DNA of 64,000 bases from Echinicola soli (lineage in GTDB: Bacteria; Bacteroidota; Bacteroidia; Cytophagales; Cyclobacteriaceae). The stretch covers positions 4,129,001 to 4,193,000 of the forward strand of contig NZ_CP041253.1 in the NCBI RefSeq assembly GCF_006575665.1, in the 5' to 3' direction. Positions 8,953 through 18,522 of the stretch are shown here, piece after piece; positions within the stretch are counted from its first letter, which is position 1, and each line of letters opens with the position of its first letter. The translations under genes and the position numbers were made by a program. The notes below the pieces were generated by a model. The model was given only the letters and a program-made list of their open reading frames with translations. It was not told where the DNA came from and did no database searches.

Positions 8953-11523
8953 ATGAATATAAAAGTGAATAAACAATATGTTATGATTGTGCTTTTCATG
9001 GCGCTGATAAGCCATGTTTTCGCTCAAAAAAAATTGGTGTATGTAGCTGCTGAAAAAGAGGCTGTGGCGCAGTTGGCGGCATCAGAATTAGTAAAATATC
9101 TGAATCAAATGTATCCGGCCGATGAGTTTGTGCAAGTCAATAAGTCAGGCAAATCGCCTACTTTTCGTTTAGAGCTTAATAAAAACAATAAATCTTTAAA
9201 TGGCAAAGCAGAAGCCTTCTGTATATACAAAAGAAAAAACCAGGTGGTTATTGAGGCCGCCAAACCAAGGGGCTTACTGTATGGAGTTTTTGAATTCTTG
9301 GAAAATCGGGGTTGTTACTTTCAATTAAGCGACGAATTTGTTCCTGTATATAAAAACACTTCTTTCACCATTCCTGAAATTAATATATGCGATGTACCGC
9401 TAACCCAAAAACGAATTGTTTTCAACTGGCACAATTTCCTGAGCGGTTGCTCTGGCTGGGAGCTGGCAGACTGGCAAAAATACATACGTCAAGCAAGCAA
9501 GCTGCGCTACAATACCATCATGATTCATGCTTATGGAAATAATCCGATGATCAAGTTTACCTACAACGGTTTGGAAAAAACGATCGGTTATATGTCATCG
9601 ACCAACAAAGGCCGCGACTGGGGTACCCAACACGCAAATGATGTAAGAAATATAATAGGGGCCGAAAGCCTGTATACTGATAAAGTATTTGCACCTGAAG
9701 CTGCTAAAGTAACTGATGATCAGCGATATACAACAGCTAAAGAGTTGATGCAGCAGGTGTTTGATTATGCCCATCAATGGGGGATGAAAATCATATTGGC
9801 CTATGATGTAGATTCCGAACCTGCAAATCCGCAAAACATTTTAAAAACCCTGCCCGAGCATGCATTGATTAAAATTGAGAAAGGCAAATATGTGGTGGCT
9901 AATCCGGATACCAAAGAGGGCTACGAATATTATAAAGCGCAGTTGAAACAAATACTGGATGACTACCCGCAGATAGACGAATATGCCTTGTGGAATAGAG
10001 CGCATACAGGTAAATACGGTATTATTTGGGGACTGATACGAAAAGATGATATGCCTGAAACCTGGCAAAAGGAATTCGAACAGGCTTTCCCCGACGAGAA
10101 GGAAAATACCGCTTTTAACCATGTGGTTTTTGCCTGGTCAAAAATGCTGGACACTTATCAACGCCTATTAAAAGATTTGGGCAAAGAACATATCAAACTA
10201 TCCACCGGTAGTTGGAGCTTCGATTTTATGGGTCCTTTGCATCGTGTCGCCGATAAGAGCATTCCTTTTATTCCGCTGGATTTTAGAATTGAGTTTGGCA
10301 AGGAAGAAATTCGAGAACAAATTAGTACGGTAAGCCAGCAAAGACGCGTGATTCCCATCTTATGGAGCCATCATGATGATTTTTCTTATGTTGGCCGCCC
10401 TTATCGTCCTTTCGAAAATCTTGCTGATGTTTTCGAAAAAATGGAGATTAAAGATTTCGCAATCATCCATTGGCTGACGCGCCCGCAGGATTATTATTTC
10501 AAAAACACGATGCAGCAACTGTGGCAGCAATCAAAAAACAAAAAGCTGGAATCAACATTATCAGATTATAGCAATGCCGTCATCAATACATCAGATAGTG
10601 TGTTGTTTGCCAAATTTCTAACAAACTGGATGAAAGATGCGCCTATGTTCGGAAGAGAAACAAGCAATAATTTAATCGACAGAAAGCTGTTGGAGGTTGA
10701 GAAAGTAATAGCCGATTGCTCACAGAGAATTGACCAGTTGCAAAAGATTGACAAAAGTCATTTGAATGCTTACGCTGGAGATTTAGTCTCTTTTCATTTG
10801 AATTATGACAAATTTATCCGGTCTTTTTACGAAGCCCATTCTGATTTTGAAAAAGCCAATGCTGCCATCAAAGACAAAGATATCGCAACGGCAACACGGC
10901 TTGCAGATGGAATTAACCCTGAAAAGGTAATCAACCATTTTTCGGACGCAATTCGGAGCACAGAAACAAGTGCCGGCGGAAAGGGGATGCTGTATTCATT
11001 AAACACACGTTGGCTACCGCAAATGACCGCATTGAAACAATCGCTGGGCTTAAAAGAAATCACTTATATCTTCGGAGAGACGAAACACGATTTTCTGGCA
11101 AAAGATCCTGGTAAACATACATTCTATTTTGACAAAAACGGTCACCTTTCTCAATGTCTCGGAAATTATGAAACAAAGCTTGTTGAATATGAAAATAAGC
11201 AAAAATGTGAAGACCAATTTTGCGGTGTGGTTATCGAATCTACTTATAGTTTCGATTATAAACCTTTTGTAGATTTTGATTTCAGCAAAACACTTAAAGG
11301 CACTTTGCATCTGTATTTGAGCACGATGAATACATCCAAAGCGCGTGTAAAAATAACACAAAAATCTACCGACGGAGCTTCAAAAGAAATTGTTGTAGAT
11401 GGAAAAGATGTTGAATTGGAAATGCCCATTAATGTAGTCGACAAATTTTTTGTGGTGGATTTTGATACAGACGCTCCTGTTGTTTTAAACAAGATGGTGT
11501 TTAAGCAAGAAAGGAGCGAATAA
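8953..11523 (+). CDS. Secreted glycoside hydrolase-like protein (GH20b/GH67-type N-domain plus TIM-barrel-like region)
   Basis: A 856-residue protein. The ATG at 8953 is preferred over the upstream 8914 start because it begins a normal signal peptide ending HVFAQ. Residues about 25-140 resemble the small N-terminal domain placed before GH20 and GH67 barrels (ASELVKYL, then GLLYGVFEFLE). The next 400 residues look like a (beta/alpha)8 barrel, with WNRAHTGKYGIIWG, LSTGSW and a WSHHDDF segment. The last 120 residues are a beta-rich module. I cannot name the GH family; DUF4838-type or GH115-like relatives are possible. The G+C content is visibly below that of neighbouring genes, suggesting acquisition. 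Carbohydrate cleavage outside the cytoplasm is inferred. Confidence 0.7.
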   Translation: MNIKVNKQYVMIVLFMALISHVFAQKKLVYVAAEKEAVAQLAASELVKYLNQMYPADEFVQVNKSGKSPTFRLELNKNNKSLNGKAEAFCIYKRKNQVVIEAAKPRGLLYGVFEFLENRGCYFQLSDEFVPVYKNTSFTIPEINICDVPLTQKRIVFNWHNFLSGCSGWELADWQKYIRQASKLRYNTIMIHAYGNNPMIKFTYNGLEKTIGYMSSTNKGRDWGTQHANDVRNIIGAESLYTDKVFAPEAAKVTDDQRYTTAKELMQQVFDYAHQWGMKIILAYDVDSEPANPQNILKTLPEHALIKIEKGKYVVANPDTKEGYEYYKAQLKQILDDYPQIDEYALWNRAHTGKYGIIWGLIRKDDMPETWQKEFEQAFPDEKENTAFNHVVFAWSKMLDTYQRLLKDLGKEHIKLSTGSWSFDFMGPLHRVADKSIPFIPLDFRIEFGKEEIREQISTVSQQRRVIPILWSHHDDFSYVGRPYRPFENLADVFEKMEIKDFAIIHWLTRPQDYYFKNTMQQLWQQSKNKKLESTLSDYSNAVINTSDSVLFAKFLTNWMKDAPMFGRETSNNLIDRKLLEVEKVIADCSQRIDQLQKIDKSHLNAYAGDLVSFHLNYDKFIRSFYEAHSDFEKANAAIKDKDIATATRLADGINPEKVINHFSDAIRSTETSAGGKGMLYSLNTRWLPQMTALKQSLGLKEITYIFGETKHDFLAKDPGKHTFYFDKNGHLSQCLGNYETKLVEYENKQKCEDQFCGVVIESTYSFDYKPFVDFDFSKTLKGTLHLYLSTMNTSKARVKITQKSTDGASKEIVVDGKDVELEMPINVVDKFFVVDFDTDAPVVLNKMVFKQERSE

Positions 11524-11747
11524 ACTAACTTCAATGGACTTTCCCCAGTTTTCAGCTTTGGATAATCTTCTAATTCCACAGATAGTTGAAACTGGTCAAG
11601 GGAGAGACCTCGTTTGGTTTTTACCTTTTCAATTCCGACCCTGATGTATTTCGAGAGCTCGTAAATACCATCAGCCAAGCCATAATTAAAGAAAGTGGGA
11701 ATCCCAAAGAACCTTTTGGAGAAGGTGAATATCTTCTGCCTAAGCAA
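11524..11747 (-). pseudogene. Possible gene fragment, unassigned
   Basis: The minus strand has a 74-codon open stretch of natural composition that runs on into the antisense of the preceding gene. The plus strand also has a protein-like 65-codon frame (11586-11783). Neither is recognised and both lack partners. They may be a degraded gene at the edge of the island. The rest of the gap to 12092 shows only a short palindrome (CATCCGCTGAGGCGGATG near 11880) and no gene. Confidence 0.2.
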
Positions 11748-12092
11748 TTTAATTCAGTTCTAACCCTATCCAAATACTGGTAAAATAGGCAACGGAATAG
11801 ACGAAAGCTGTGATATATTTCGCTCTCCGTTATAAGAAAGTAAACCTACATCTTCCAAGGGCTGTTTGGAGATTGAGACATCCGCTGAGGCGGATGATGT
11901 CCCTGCATGCCCGCCAGATAGAATCGAAAACATCAGTGTATCGACTGATTTTGAGGCAGTTTAAGGTCGTAATAGATCGGCTAATGCATATTCGGCATTC
12001 AATACCGTTTAGTTAACGTATGTCCCCTATAGTCAAGCAGGCCAGGCTATCCTAATTCCGATACATAGGGAAGAAATCTCTTACTTAAATTG

Positions 12093-12325
12093 AGCTTTGT
12101 CACTTTCTTCTTTTCTAAACGGCATTGACTTGGGGTTTAAATATCCAGGATTATAAGGCTCCATATAAATTACAGCGGGTCAATATAACAACCATAGTGC
12201 CGACACATATGCTCGTTATTTTTACTAGTTAATATAGAAAAACACTAAGTTCGAACATGTATAAAGTCAGAACTCGCTAAACCATCCATATGATAGACAC
12301 TATTTATTGGTTCATAGTGATGATT
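12093..12325. repeat. Direct repeat copy 2, lacking the carbonic anhydrase segment
   Basis: Positions 12093-12301 repeat 7684-7963 without the 71-base insert. Directly after the shared CACT, the sequence TTTATTGGTTCATAGTGAT (about 12302-12320) resembles TTTATTGATCCATAGTGAT at 8900-8918. That second site lies downstream of the carbonic anhydrase gene, not next to copy 1. This copy therefore looks like a version of the locus in which the roughly 935 bases carrying the carbonic anhydrase gene are absent. Confidence 0.75.
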
Positions 12326-12532
12326 TAATGTAAATGTCCATCAGCAGAGGAATCATAATAACCGGCTTTCTGCTACCTATATAATATCCCGCAAATCCCC
12401 CAATTAAAATGGATTCTTTTTCAATATCCATAAAAAACACGATGCAGTGTTTTTTATGGATTTTTTAATATTTATCCAATCTAAATGGTACGCTATTTGC
12501 ACTTTAACAAAGTGAACCAACAAGTAAATACC

Positions 12533-12781
12533 ATGAGCAAAAACCACGGCCCGCATATTAAGAATGATGAACAATATGAAGCGCTAAGAGATCAAGGAAT
12601 GAGTAAAAGCAAAGCTGCTAGAATAGCCAATACTCCAGATGCTGGCAAGAAAGGGGGCAAATCTAAACCCTATGAAGAATGGACCAAAGAAGAGCTGTAT
12701 GATCAGGCTCAAAAAGTGGACATCCAAGGAAGAAGCAAAATGGATAAGGAACAATTGATCAAAGCACTAAGGTCAAATTAA
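12533..12781 (+). CDS. Small stress-type protein with Rho_N/SAP-like C-terminus (DUF7218-like)
   Basis: An 82-residue basic protein. The ATG at 12533 is chosen over 12485 because the family begins with a short MSKNHGP-type N-terminus. The first part (DEQYEALRDQGMSKSKAARIAN) is the conserved core of a small bacterial family. The last 35 residues (EEWTKEELYDQAQKVDIQG...KMDKEQLIKALR) resemble the Rho-termination-factor N-terminal or SAP helix-turn-helix fold that binds nucleic acid. The function is unknown. It is followed after 54 bases by a CsbD gene, so a shared stress role is plausible. Confidence 0.75.
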   Translation: MSKNHGPHIKNDEQYEALRDQGMSKSKAARIANTPDAGKKGGKSKPYEEWTKEELYDQAQKVDIQGRSKMDKEQLIKALRSN

Positions 12782-12835
12782 CCTGACTGGACGCTATTAA
12801 TTACACGAATTATTTTAACCTAAACCAATATAAAA

Positions 12836-13039
12836 ATGGCTAAAAATTTGAAATTAAAAGGAAATTGGAATGAACTGAAAGGTAAATTAAAATCCAAATA
12901 CGGGGAAATTACCGATGATGATCTTATGTATGCAGAAGGTCAGGAAGATCAGTTGCTTGGCAAACTGCAGCAAAAAACTGGAGAATCCGTAGAGAACCTA
13001 AAGAAATTCCTGTTCACTGAACAGGAGGAAAACAAATAG
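12836..13039 (+). CDS. CsbD family stress-response protein
   Basis: A 67-residue protein with the CsbD pattern: LKGNWNELKGKLKSKYG near the start, then DDDLMYAEGQEDQLLGKLQQKTGES. CsbD proteins are small, helical and induced by general stress in many bacteria; their molecular job is unknown. A good hairpin terminator follows, closing a likely two-gene unit with the preceding small gene. Confidence 0.9.
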   Translation: MAKNLKLKGNWNELKGKLKSKYGEITDDDLMYAEGQEDQLLGKLQQKTGESVENLKKFLFTEQEENK

Positions 13040-13080
13040 AGTCCAAGAAATATGTAAACAATGCTCTAATTAAATTAAAA

Positions 13081-13110
13081 AGGTGACGTTAAAGAAACGC
13101 CACCTTTTTT
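13081..13110 (+). terminator. Rho-independent terminator after the CsbD gene
   Basis: AGGTGACGTT and AACGCCACCT form a 10-base stem with one mismatch, followed by a run of six T. Confidence 0.85.
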
Positions 13111-13204
13111 CTTGCCTCTTTGGTTAAATCATTGACACACTATCAACTGTGTAAAGACAAAAGCAATATCCCTCTTCCCATTACTTTAACTTATGGAAAT
13201 TGGC

Positions 13205-13212
13205 TAAATTTG
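13205..13212 (+). promoter_or_regulatory. Possible -7 element for mnmA
   Basis: TAAATTTG matches the Bacteroidota -7 consensus TAnnTTTG and lies 125 bases before the mnmA start. No clear TTTG is found at the -33 position, so support is partial. Confidence 0.35.
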
Positions 13213-13336
13213 GAAAGCTGTTGGAACTTAACCCCATATCATAAGGGTTAATGCTACCATGAGCAGTTTTTTTCTAAATTGAGAAAACGCATATACAACA
13301 CCTCATGGGCCTTGACCCCATGAAAACGTAAATACC

Positions 13337-14548
13337 ATGAGCACAAAAAAAAGAGTCGTCGTCGGCCTTTCGGGAGGCGTGGACAGTTCTGTAGCCGCTT
13401 ACCTTTTACAAGAGCAAGGCTATGAAGTCATCGGCATGTTTATGAAAAATTGGCACGATGAATCGGTCACCATTTCAAACGAATGTCCATGGATGGAAGA
13501 CAGTACAGACGCCATGCTGGTAGCCGAAAAACTGGGCATTCCATTTCAGGCCATTGATCTGAGTGAGGAATACAGGGAGCGGATCGTGGACTATATGTTT
13601 GCTGAATATAAAGCTGGCCGGACCCCAAATCCCGATGTGCTCTGCAATAGGGAAATTAAGTTTGATATCTTCCTGAAGGCTGCCAAAAAGCTGAAAGCTG
13701 ATTTCGTGGCCACTGGGCATTATTGCCAAAAAGGAGAAACCCAAATGGAAGGAAAGGCAGTATACCAACTGCTCGCTGGTGCCGACAACAATAAAGACCA
13801 AAGCTACTTCCTCTGCCAGCTTAGTCAAGATCAATTGGCAAAGGCACTTTTCCCCATCGGACATTTACAAAAATCCGAAGTTCGAAAAATTGCCAAAGAG
13901 CAGGATCTGATCACTGCTGACAAAAAGGACAGCCAAGGCCTTTGCTTTATCGGCAAAGTAAGACTGCCTGATTTTTTACAGCAGCAGCTCAAACCCAAAA
14001 AGGGAGATATTATCATCATTCCAGATGACTTGGCCATTTACCAAAAGCAGCAAATCCCAACTGGTTTGGAGTCCGATGAGCTGGACCAGGAAGTGCTGGA
14101 TCAAATATGCCTTCCGGTCAAGCACCAAACCAGCCAAGGCAAGAAAGTAGCAGATCATAATGGCGCCCACTACTTCACGGTGGGACAGCGAAAGGGCCTA
14201 AATGTAGGTGGCACGGGCAAGCCGCTATTTGTGATTGAAACCAACACCGACGAAAATATCATCTACACAGGATTGGGTGAGGATCACCCTGGGCTGCTCA
14301 GAAATGGTCTTTTTGTACCAGCGGAGGATGTACACTGGATCAGAGAAGACCTCAAACTGACTCCTGGTCAATCAAGAAAGTACTTGGCCAGAATTCGTTA
14401 TAGACAACCCTTAAGCGGAGCCACATTGATCATGAAAGAAAACGGACTCTATGTCCTGTTCGATAAACCTCAAAAAGGAATCGCCGCAGGACAGTTTGTG
14501 GCGTGGTACGATGGTGAAGAGAGCATCGGTTCTGGGGTGATCGCTTAG
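13337..14548 (+). CDS. mnmA: tRNA-specific 2-thiouridylase MnmA
   Basis: A 403-residue enzyme that puts sulfur on the wobble uridine (U34) of tRNA for Lys, Glu and Gln, using ATP and relayed persulfide sulfur. The PP-loop GLSGGVDSS is at residues 10-18. The two catalytic cysteines are Cys103 (in [12 protein letters not shown]) and Cys203 (in GLCFIGK). The GQRKGL motif of the central domain is present. Length and domain order are normal. It appears to be a single-gene unit: the upstream terminator isolates it and about 210 bases follow before the next start. Confidence 0.97.
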   Translation: MSTKKRVVVGLSGGVDSSVAAYLLQEQGYEVIGMFMKNWHDESVTISNECPWMEDSTDAMLVAEKLGIPFQAIDLSEEYRERIVDYMFAEYKAGRTPNPDVLCNREIKFDIFLKAAKKLKADFVATGHYCQKGETQMEGKAVYQLLAGADNNKDQSYFLCQLSQDQLAKALFPIGHLQKSEVRKIAKEQDLITADKKDSQGLCFIGKVRLPDFLQQQLKPKKGDIIIIPDDLAIYQKQQIPTGLESDELDQEVLDQICLPVKHQTSQGKKVADHNGAHYFTVGQRKGLNVGGTGKPLFVIETNTDENIIYTGLGEDHPGLLRNGLFVPAEDVHWIREDLKLTPGQSRKYLARIRYRQPLSGATLIMKENGLYVLFDKPQKGIAAGQFVAWYDGEESIGSGVIA

Positions 14549-14762
14549 TGAGAAGCTTTAAGGGCTGGACTATTGTAAAGGATAAAGGTTTAAATATTGA
14601 AGGATACAGCGTTTGAGGGTTGTAAAGTAACTGGTAATTCGTAATAAGTTACATTAGCTACTGAATACTCCTTTCTCAAAACTAAGTACTTAACAAATCT
14701 TTTTCCAAGCCAATGTTTTTCCAGCAGTTTTTAGGTATATTCAAGGATAAAATTATATAACC

Positions 14763-15281
14763 ATGAAAAAACCTAATATCACACGATGCAGTTTTTTGCT
14801 CGTTTTTGCACTCTTGTTTAGTGCAGCCGCATTTGGTCAAGATGAAAAGCCTAAAAGTCCTCCAGCCACCGCCACTGGTGAAATCAATGGTGCCAACATC
14901 ACCATCAACTACCATGCCCCCAGCGTCAAAGGAAGAGTTATCTGGGGTGATTTGGTGCCTTTTGGCGAAGTATGGAGAGCTGGTGCCAACGATGCCACTA
15001 CCTTTGAAACCGATAAAGACATCAAGATTGAAGGAGAAACATTGCCAGCAGGTAAGTACAGTTTCTTCATCATCGCAGGAGAAACGGAATCGGTGTTTAT
15101 TTTCAATAGTGTAGCCAAACAGTGGGGCGCATATGATTATGATGAATCCAAAGATGTTCTTCGCGTGACCGTGCCGTCACAGGAATCGTCAACTATGGAA
15201 GAACAACTCGTTTATGAAGTAGTGGACGATGGATTCGAAGTCCGTTGGGAATACGGCAAAGGGAAAGCACATATCGAGTAA
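14763..15281 (+). CDS. DUF2911 family secreted protein
   Basis: A 172-residue protein with a signal peptide ending AAAFGQ. The mature part carries the DUF2911 pattern: INYHAPSVKGRVIWGDLVPFG, then WRAGANDATTFET and LPAGKYSFF. The family is common in Bacteroidota, extracytoplasmic and of unknown function. A long hairpin follows the gene. Confidence 0.9.
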   Translation: MKKPNITRCSFLLVFALLFSAAAFGQDEKPKSPPATATGEINGANITINYHAPSVKGRVIWGDLVPFGEVWRAGANDATTFETDKDIKIEGETLPAGKYSFFIIAGETESVFIFNSVAKQWGAYDYDESKDVLRVTVPSQESSTMEEQLVYEVVDDGFEVRWEYGKGKAHIE

Positions 15282-15307
15282 CCCTGATCAGAAAGACCCA
15301 TTTATAG

Positions 15308-15376
15308 AAAAGGCTGTTTCGAACGTTTCCTTCCTTCTACCAGTCAGAGGAAAGTACGTTTTAGAAACAGCCTTTT
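15308..15376. terminator. Long hairpin terminator after the DUF2911 gene
   Basis: AAAAGGCTGTTTC (15308-15320) pairs perfectly with GAAACAGCCTTTT (15364-15376). An inner arm AACGTTTCCTT pairs imperfectly with GAGGAAAGTACGTT. The T-rich end in both directions would allow bidirectional termination. It resembles the GGCTGTCTC/GAGACAGCC palindrome at 62913-63041. Confidence 0.75.
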
Positions 15377-15432
15377 ACTTTTAGTCTAGGTTGAATAAAC
15401 CGCCGCTGCAACTTACCTTTGGAGGATAAACA

Positions 15433-17919
15433 ATGTATCACGTGCCTTTCGATCCCTCTAAAACCAACTTACCTGTCGTGGAAATTCTCCCGCAGGTAAA
15501 ACAACAGTTAGCAAAAAACAATACCCTCATCCTCCATGCCCCTCCTGGAGCAGGTAAAAGTACATTGGTTCCTCTAGCCCTGATGGAAGAAACATGGCTG
15601 CAAGGTAAAAAAATCCTCATGCTGGAACCACGGAGGCTTGCTGCCAAATCTATTGCCTCCAGAATGGCCAGCTTACTGGAAGAGCCTGTTGGCCTACACG
15701 TAGGGTATCGTATTCGTTTTGAAAACAAAGCCACGAAAAATACACAAATAGAAGTACTGACCGAAGGTATCATGACCCGCATGATCCATCATGACAATGC
15801 ATTGGAAGAGGTGGGTTTGGTGATTTTTGACGAATTTCATGAACGAAACATCCATGCGGATGTTGCAATGGCTCTCTGTCGAGAAGTTCAGCAAATACTT
15901 CGTCCCGATCTGAAAATCATGGTCATGTCTGCTACTTTGGATATGCCACAGCTTTCGGCACTCTTGCAAGCCCCTATTGTAGAAAGTCTCGGACGCCAAT
16001 ACCCTGTGGAGATCATCCATACCCAAGATGCCGATCTCTGGACACTACCCGAGCAAATGGCACAGATGATAAAACAAGCCTCAAAAGAAAAGACCGGAGA
16101 CATTTTGGCCTTCCTGCCCGGTCAGCGAGAAATATTAAAAACCCAGGAATTGGTACAGCATATGTTACCGCAAGTCAAGGTGTTTCCACTATTCGGCCAA
16201 CTCAGCCCCCAAAAACAGCAACAAGCCATTCTGCCCCACCCCGAGGGAAAACGAAAAGTGGTCCTTGCCACTTCCATCGCAGAAACCAGTCTGACCATTG
16301 AAGGCATCAGCATCGTGATAGATGCTGGTTTTAGCAGAACTTCACGATTTGACCCAAAGTCAGGACTATCCAAACTCGAAACCATAAAAATATCCAAAGA
16401 TGCTGCTGACCAACGCGCAGGAAGAGCCGGAAGGCTTGGCCCCGGCACTTCCTACAAGCTATGGACCAAAGCGACGGATGACCGGCTGTTACCATTCCGC
16501 ATCCCAGAAATCATGGAAGCTGACTTAGCTTCTCTTTGTCTGGATTTGGTACAGTGGGGCATTAAGGATATTCCCAACATGACCTGGCTTACCCCTCCTC
16601 CATCAGGAGCCCTTTCCCAGGCCCAAGAATTGCTCGAACAGCTGGGAGCCATCACAGACCAAAAACTCACTCCCCATGGAGAAGCCCTGCGGAAATTGCC
16701 GTGTCATCCCCGCATTGCCCACATGCTTCTTAAAGCGCAGGAAGATGAAAACCTTTCGTTAGCGACGGATATAGCTGCTGTTTTGGAAGAAAAGGACCCG
16801 CTTCCCCAAAACTCAGGAACTGACATCAATCTGAGACTGGAAAAATTACGCAGGCACAGGGCTTCCAACAAGCAAGGCAGGGGCTTTGAACGATTAGAGA
16901 AAGTAGCCAGTAATTACAGAAGGTTATTTGACATCCAGGAGGACAATGCGCCCTTTGATCCATATGAAAGCGGGCTAATCCTTACCTATGCCTATCCAGA
17001 ACGTATTGCGCATGCCCGGCCGGGCAATAATGCCCAGTTTAAGATGACCAATGGCAAAATCGCCAGTATGCATCACAAAGATGATTTGGCCCATGAAGCC
17101 TGGCTCAGTGTCGCCCATGTGGATGCTCGTGATGGCATGGGAAAAATCTTTATGGCCGCTCCATTAAATCCCACAGACTTGGCACCACTGGTCAAGGAAG
17201 TTGAAATTGTTGATTGGGATTTTAGAATTGGAGAATTGGTGGCCGAAAAGCAATGGAGAGTCGGACATATTGTGCTCCAATCCAAACCAATCACATCGAT
17301 AAGTGACACCCAAAAAATCCACGCCATCACAAGAGCCATCCAACAGGACGGACACCGCTTATTGGACTTCAATGAAACTGTACAGCAATGGCAAAACCGG
17401 GTAATGAGCCTCATAAAATGGCAGGCAGCAGGAGATTGGCCGGATGTATCTACCGACACACTGCTCGCTAACACCAACTGGATCGCTCCTTACCTCGAGC
17501 AAATAACCTCAGCAGACGCACTTGGAAAGCTTGATCTTTTGGAAATCCTCCAATACAGCATGGACTATGACTTGCAGCAACAATTGGAAAAACTGGCACC
17601 CTCACGGCTGGAAGTTCCAAGTGGATCAAACATAAAGCTACGCTATCAACCTGATGGAGAACCACCTATCCTAGCGGTGAGGCTTCAGGAGCTTTTCGGA
17701 TTATTGGACACACCCAAAATTAACGACGGCAAACAAGGCGTCCTGATCCACCTACTCTCGCCAGGCTTTAAACCTGTCCAAGTCACAACAGATTTACGTA
17801 GTTTTTGGAAAAATGCCTACTTTGAAGTGAAAAAAGAATTAAAGCGGCGCTATCCCAAACACTACTGGCCGGATGATCCATTTAGTGCAGAGGCCGTAAG
17901 GGGCGTAAAACGAAAATAA
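15433..17919 (+). CDS. hrpB: ATP-dependent helicase HrpB
   Basis: An 828-residue DEAH/RHA-type helicase. Walker A APPGAGKST is at residues 36-44 and the DEFH box at 133-136. SAT motif III, the ATSIAETSLTIEG segment and motif VI QRAGRAGR follow in order. The C-terminal HrpB-specific region ends ...YPKHYWPDDP, a hallmark of HrpB rather than HrpA. The substrate in cells is unclear; RNA remodelling is inferred from the family. It is alone on its strand with about 200 bases to the next gene. Confidence 0.95.
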   Translation: MYHVPFDPSKTNLPVVEILPQVKQQLAKNNTLILHAPPGAGKSTLVPLALMEETWLQGKKILMLEPRRLAAKSIASRMASLLEEPVGLHVGYRIRFENKATKNTQIEVLTEGIMTRMIHHDNALEEVGLVIFDEFHERNIHADVAMALCREVQQILRPDLKIMVMSATLDMPQLSALLQAPIVESLGRQYPVEIIHTQDADLWTLPEQMAQMIKQASKEKTGDILAFLPGQREILKTQELVQHMLPQVKVFPLFGQLSPQKQQQAILPHPEGKRKVVLATSIAETSLTIEGISIVIDAGFSRTSRFDPKSGLSKLETIKISKDAADQRAGRAGRLGPGTSYKLWTKATDDRLLPFRIPEIMEADLASLCLDLVQWGIKDIPNMTWLTPPPSGALSQAQELLEQLGAITDQKLTPHGEALRKLPCHPRIAHMLLKAQEDENLSLATDIAAVLEEKDPLPQNSGTDINLRLEKLRRHRASNKQGRGFERLEKVASNYRRLFDIQEDNAPFDPYESGLILTYAYPERIAHARPGNNAQFKMTNGKIASMHHKDDLAHEAWLSVAHVDARDGMGKIFMAAPLNPTDLAPLVKEVEIVDWDFRIGELVAEKQWRVGHIVLQSKPITSISDTQKIHAITRAIQQDGHRLLDFNETVQQWQNRVMSLIKWQAAGDWPDVSTDTLLANTNWIAPYLEQITSADALGKLDLLEILQYSMDYDLQQQLEKLAPSRLEVPSGSNIKLRYQPDGEPPILAVRLQELFGLLDTPKINDGKQGVLIHLLSPGFKPVQVTTDLRSFWKNAYFEVKKELKRRYPKHYWPDDPFSAEAVRGVKRK

Positions 17920-18125
17920 CCAATGCGAAGTTAGTTATACTGGGCTTTTTTAGTGACCTTTGTCCAGAAGTAAGCAAGTCGATTCACCTCCTATTATCAT
18001 TAAAGCCATTTCCAAATTTCTACATGACTGAATATTAAGGGATTAATTCGTTTATCTGTCTAATGATTTTGTTAAAGGTTTGAATATAGGTGTTGGAGCT
18101 TGTATGTCGGAACTAACTATCATTT

Positions 18126-18359
18126 ATGGCAAGATCGAACAATAGTTTTATTAAAAAGCAGAAAGCAGACCGAAAAGCGAAGAAGAAAAAAGAAAAATTG
18201 GAGAACCGCTTAGAGAAAAAGAAACAAGAAAGTAGCGGCAAACTTGAGGATATGATCGCTTATGTAGATGAATTTGGAAACATTTCAGATACACCACCAG
18301 AGCCACCTCAAGAGAAAGACAAGAAGAAGAAAGACACAGGATCTGCATCAACTGACTAA
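18126..18359 (+). CDS. Small lysine-rich protein of a Bacteroidota family
   Basis: A 77-residue protein with a very basic, coiled N-terminal half (KAKKKKEKLENRLEKKK) and a conserved core LEDMIAYVDEFGNISDTPPEP. From memory, similar small proteins are widespread in Bacteroidota, often near or upstream of cold-shock-domain genes, and may bind RNA. No cold-shock domain is present here. The 200-base leader suggests post-transcriptional control, but I see no clear motif. Confidence 0.7.
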   Translation: MARSNNSFIKKQKADRKAKKKKEKLENRLEKKKQESSGKLEDMIAYVDEFGNISDTPPEPPQEKDKKKKDTGSASTD

Positions 18360-18378
18360 AAAATTTCCCACCATATCA

Positions 18379-18410
18379 GGCCCACACTTTAGGTGATCGG
18401 GCTTTTTTTG
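18379..18410 (+). terminator. Weak possible terminator after the lysine-rich gene
   Basis: AGGCCCACA...GGTGATCGGGCT forms an interrupted stem followed by seven T. The pairing is imperfect. Confidence 0.35.
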
Positions 18411-18522
18411 TACTCTAGTATTTTATCTTTTTTTTGGATCATCACATACTTCAGGTGAATCGTTTAGCATTAACCACATAAGACACAATAGGATTAAACT
18501 TCCATAATCGACTTATATTTGC

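Noticed and set aside
11810..12016. 68-codon plus-strand frame in the gap after the glycosidase-like gene
   Set aside because: Arg/His-rich chance product crossing a palindrome; no family resemblance.
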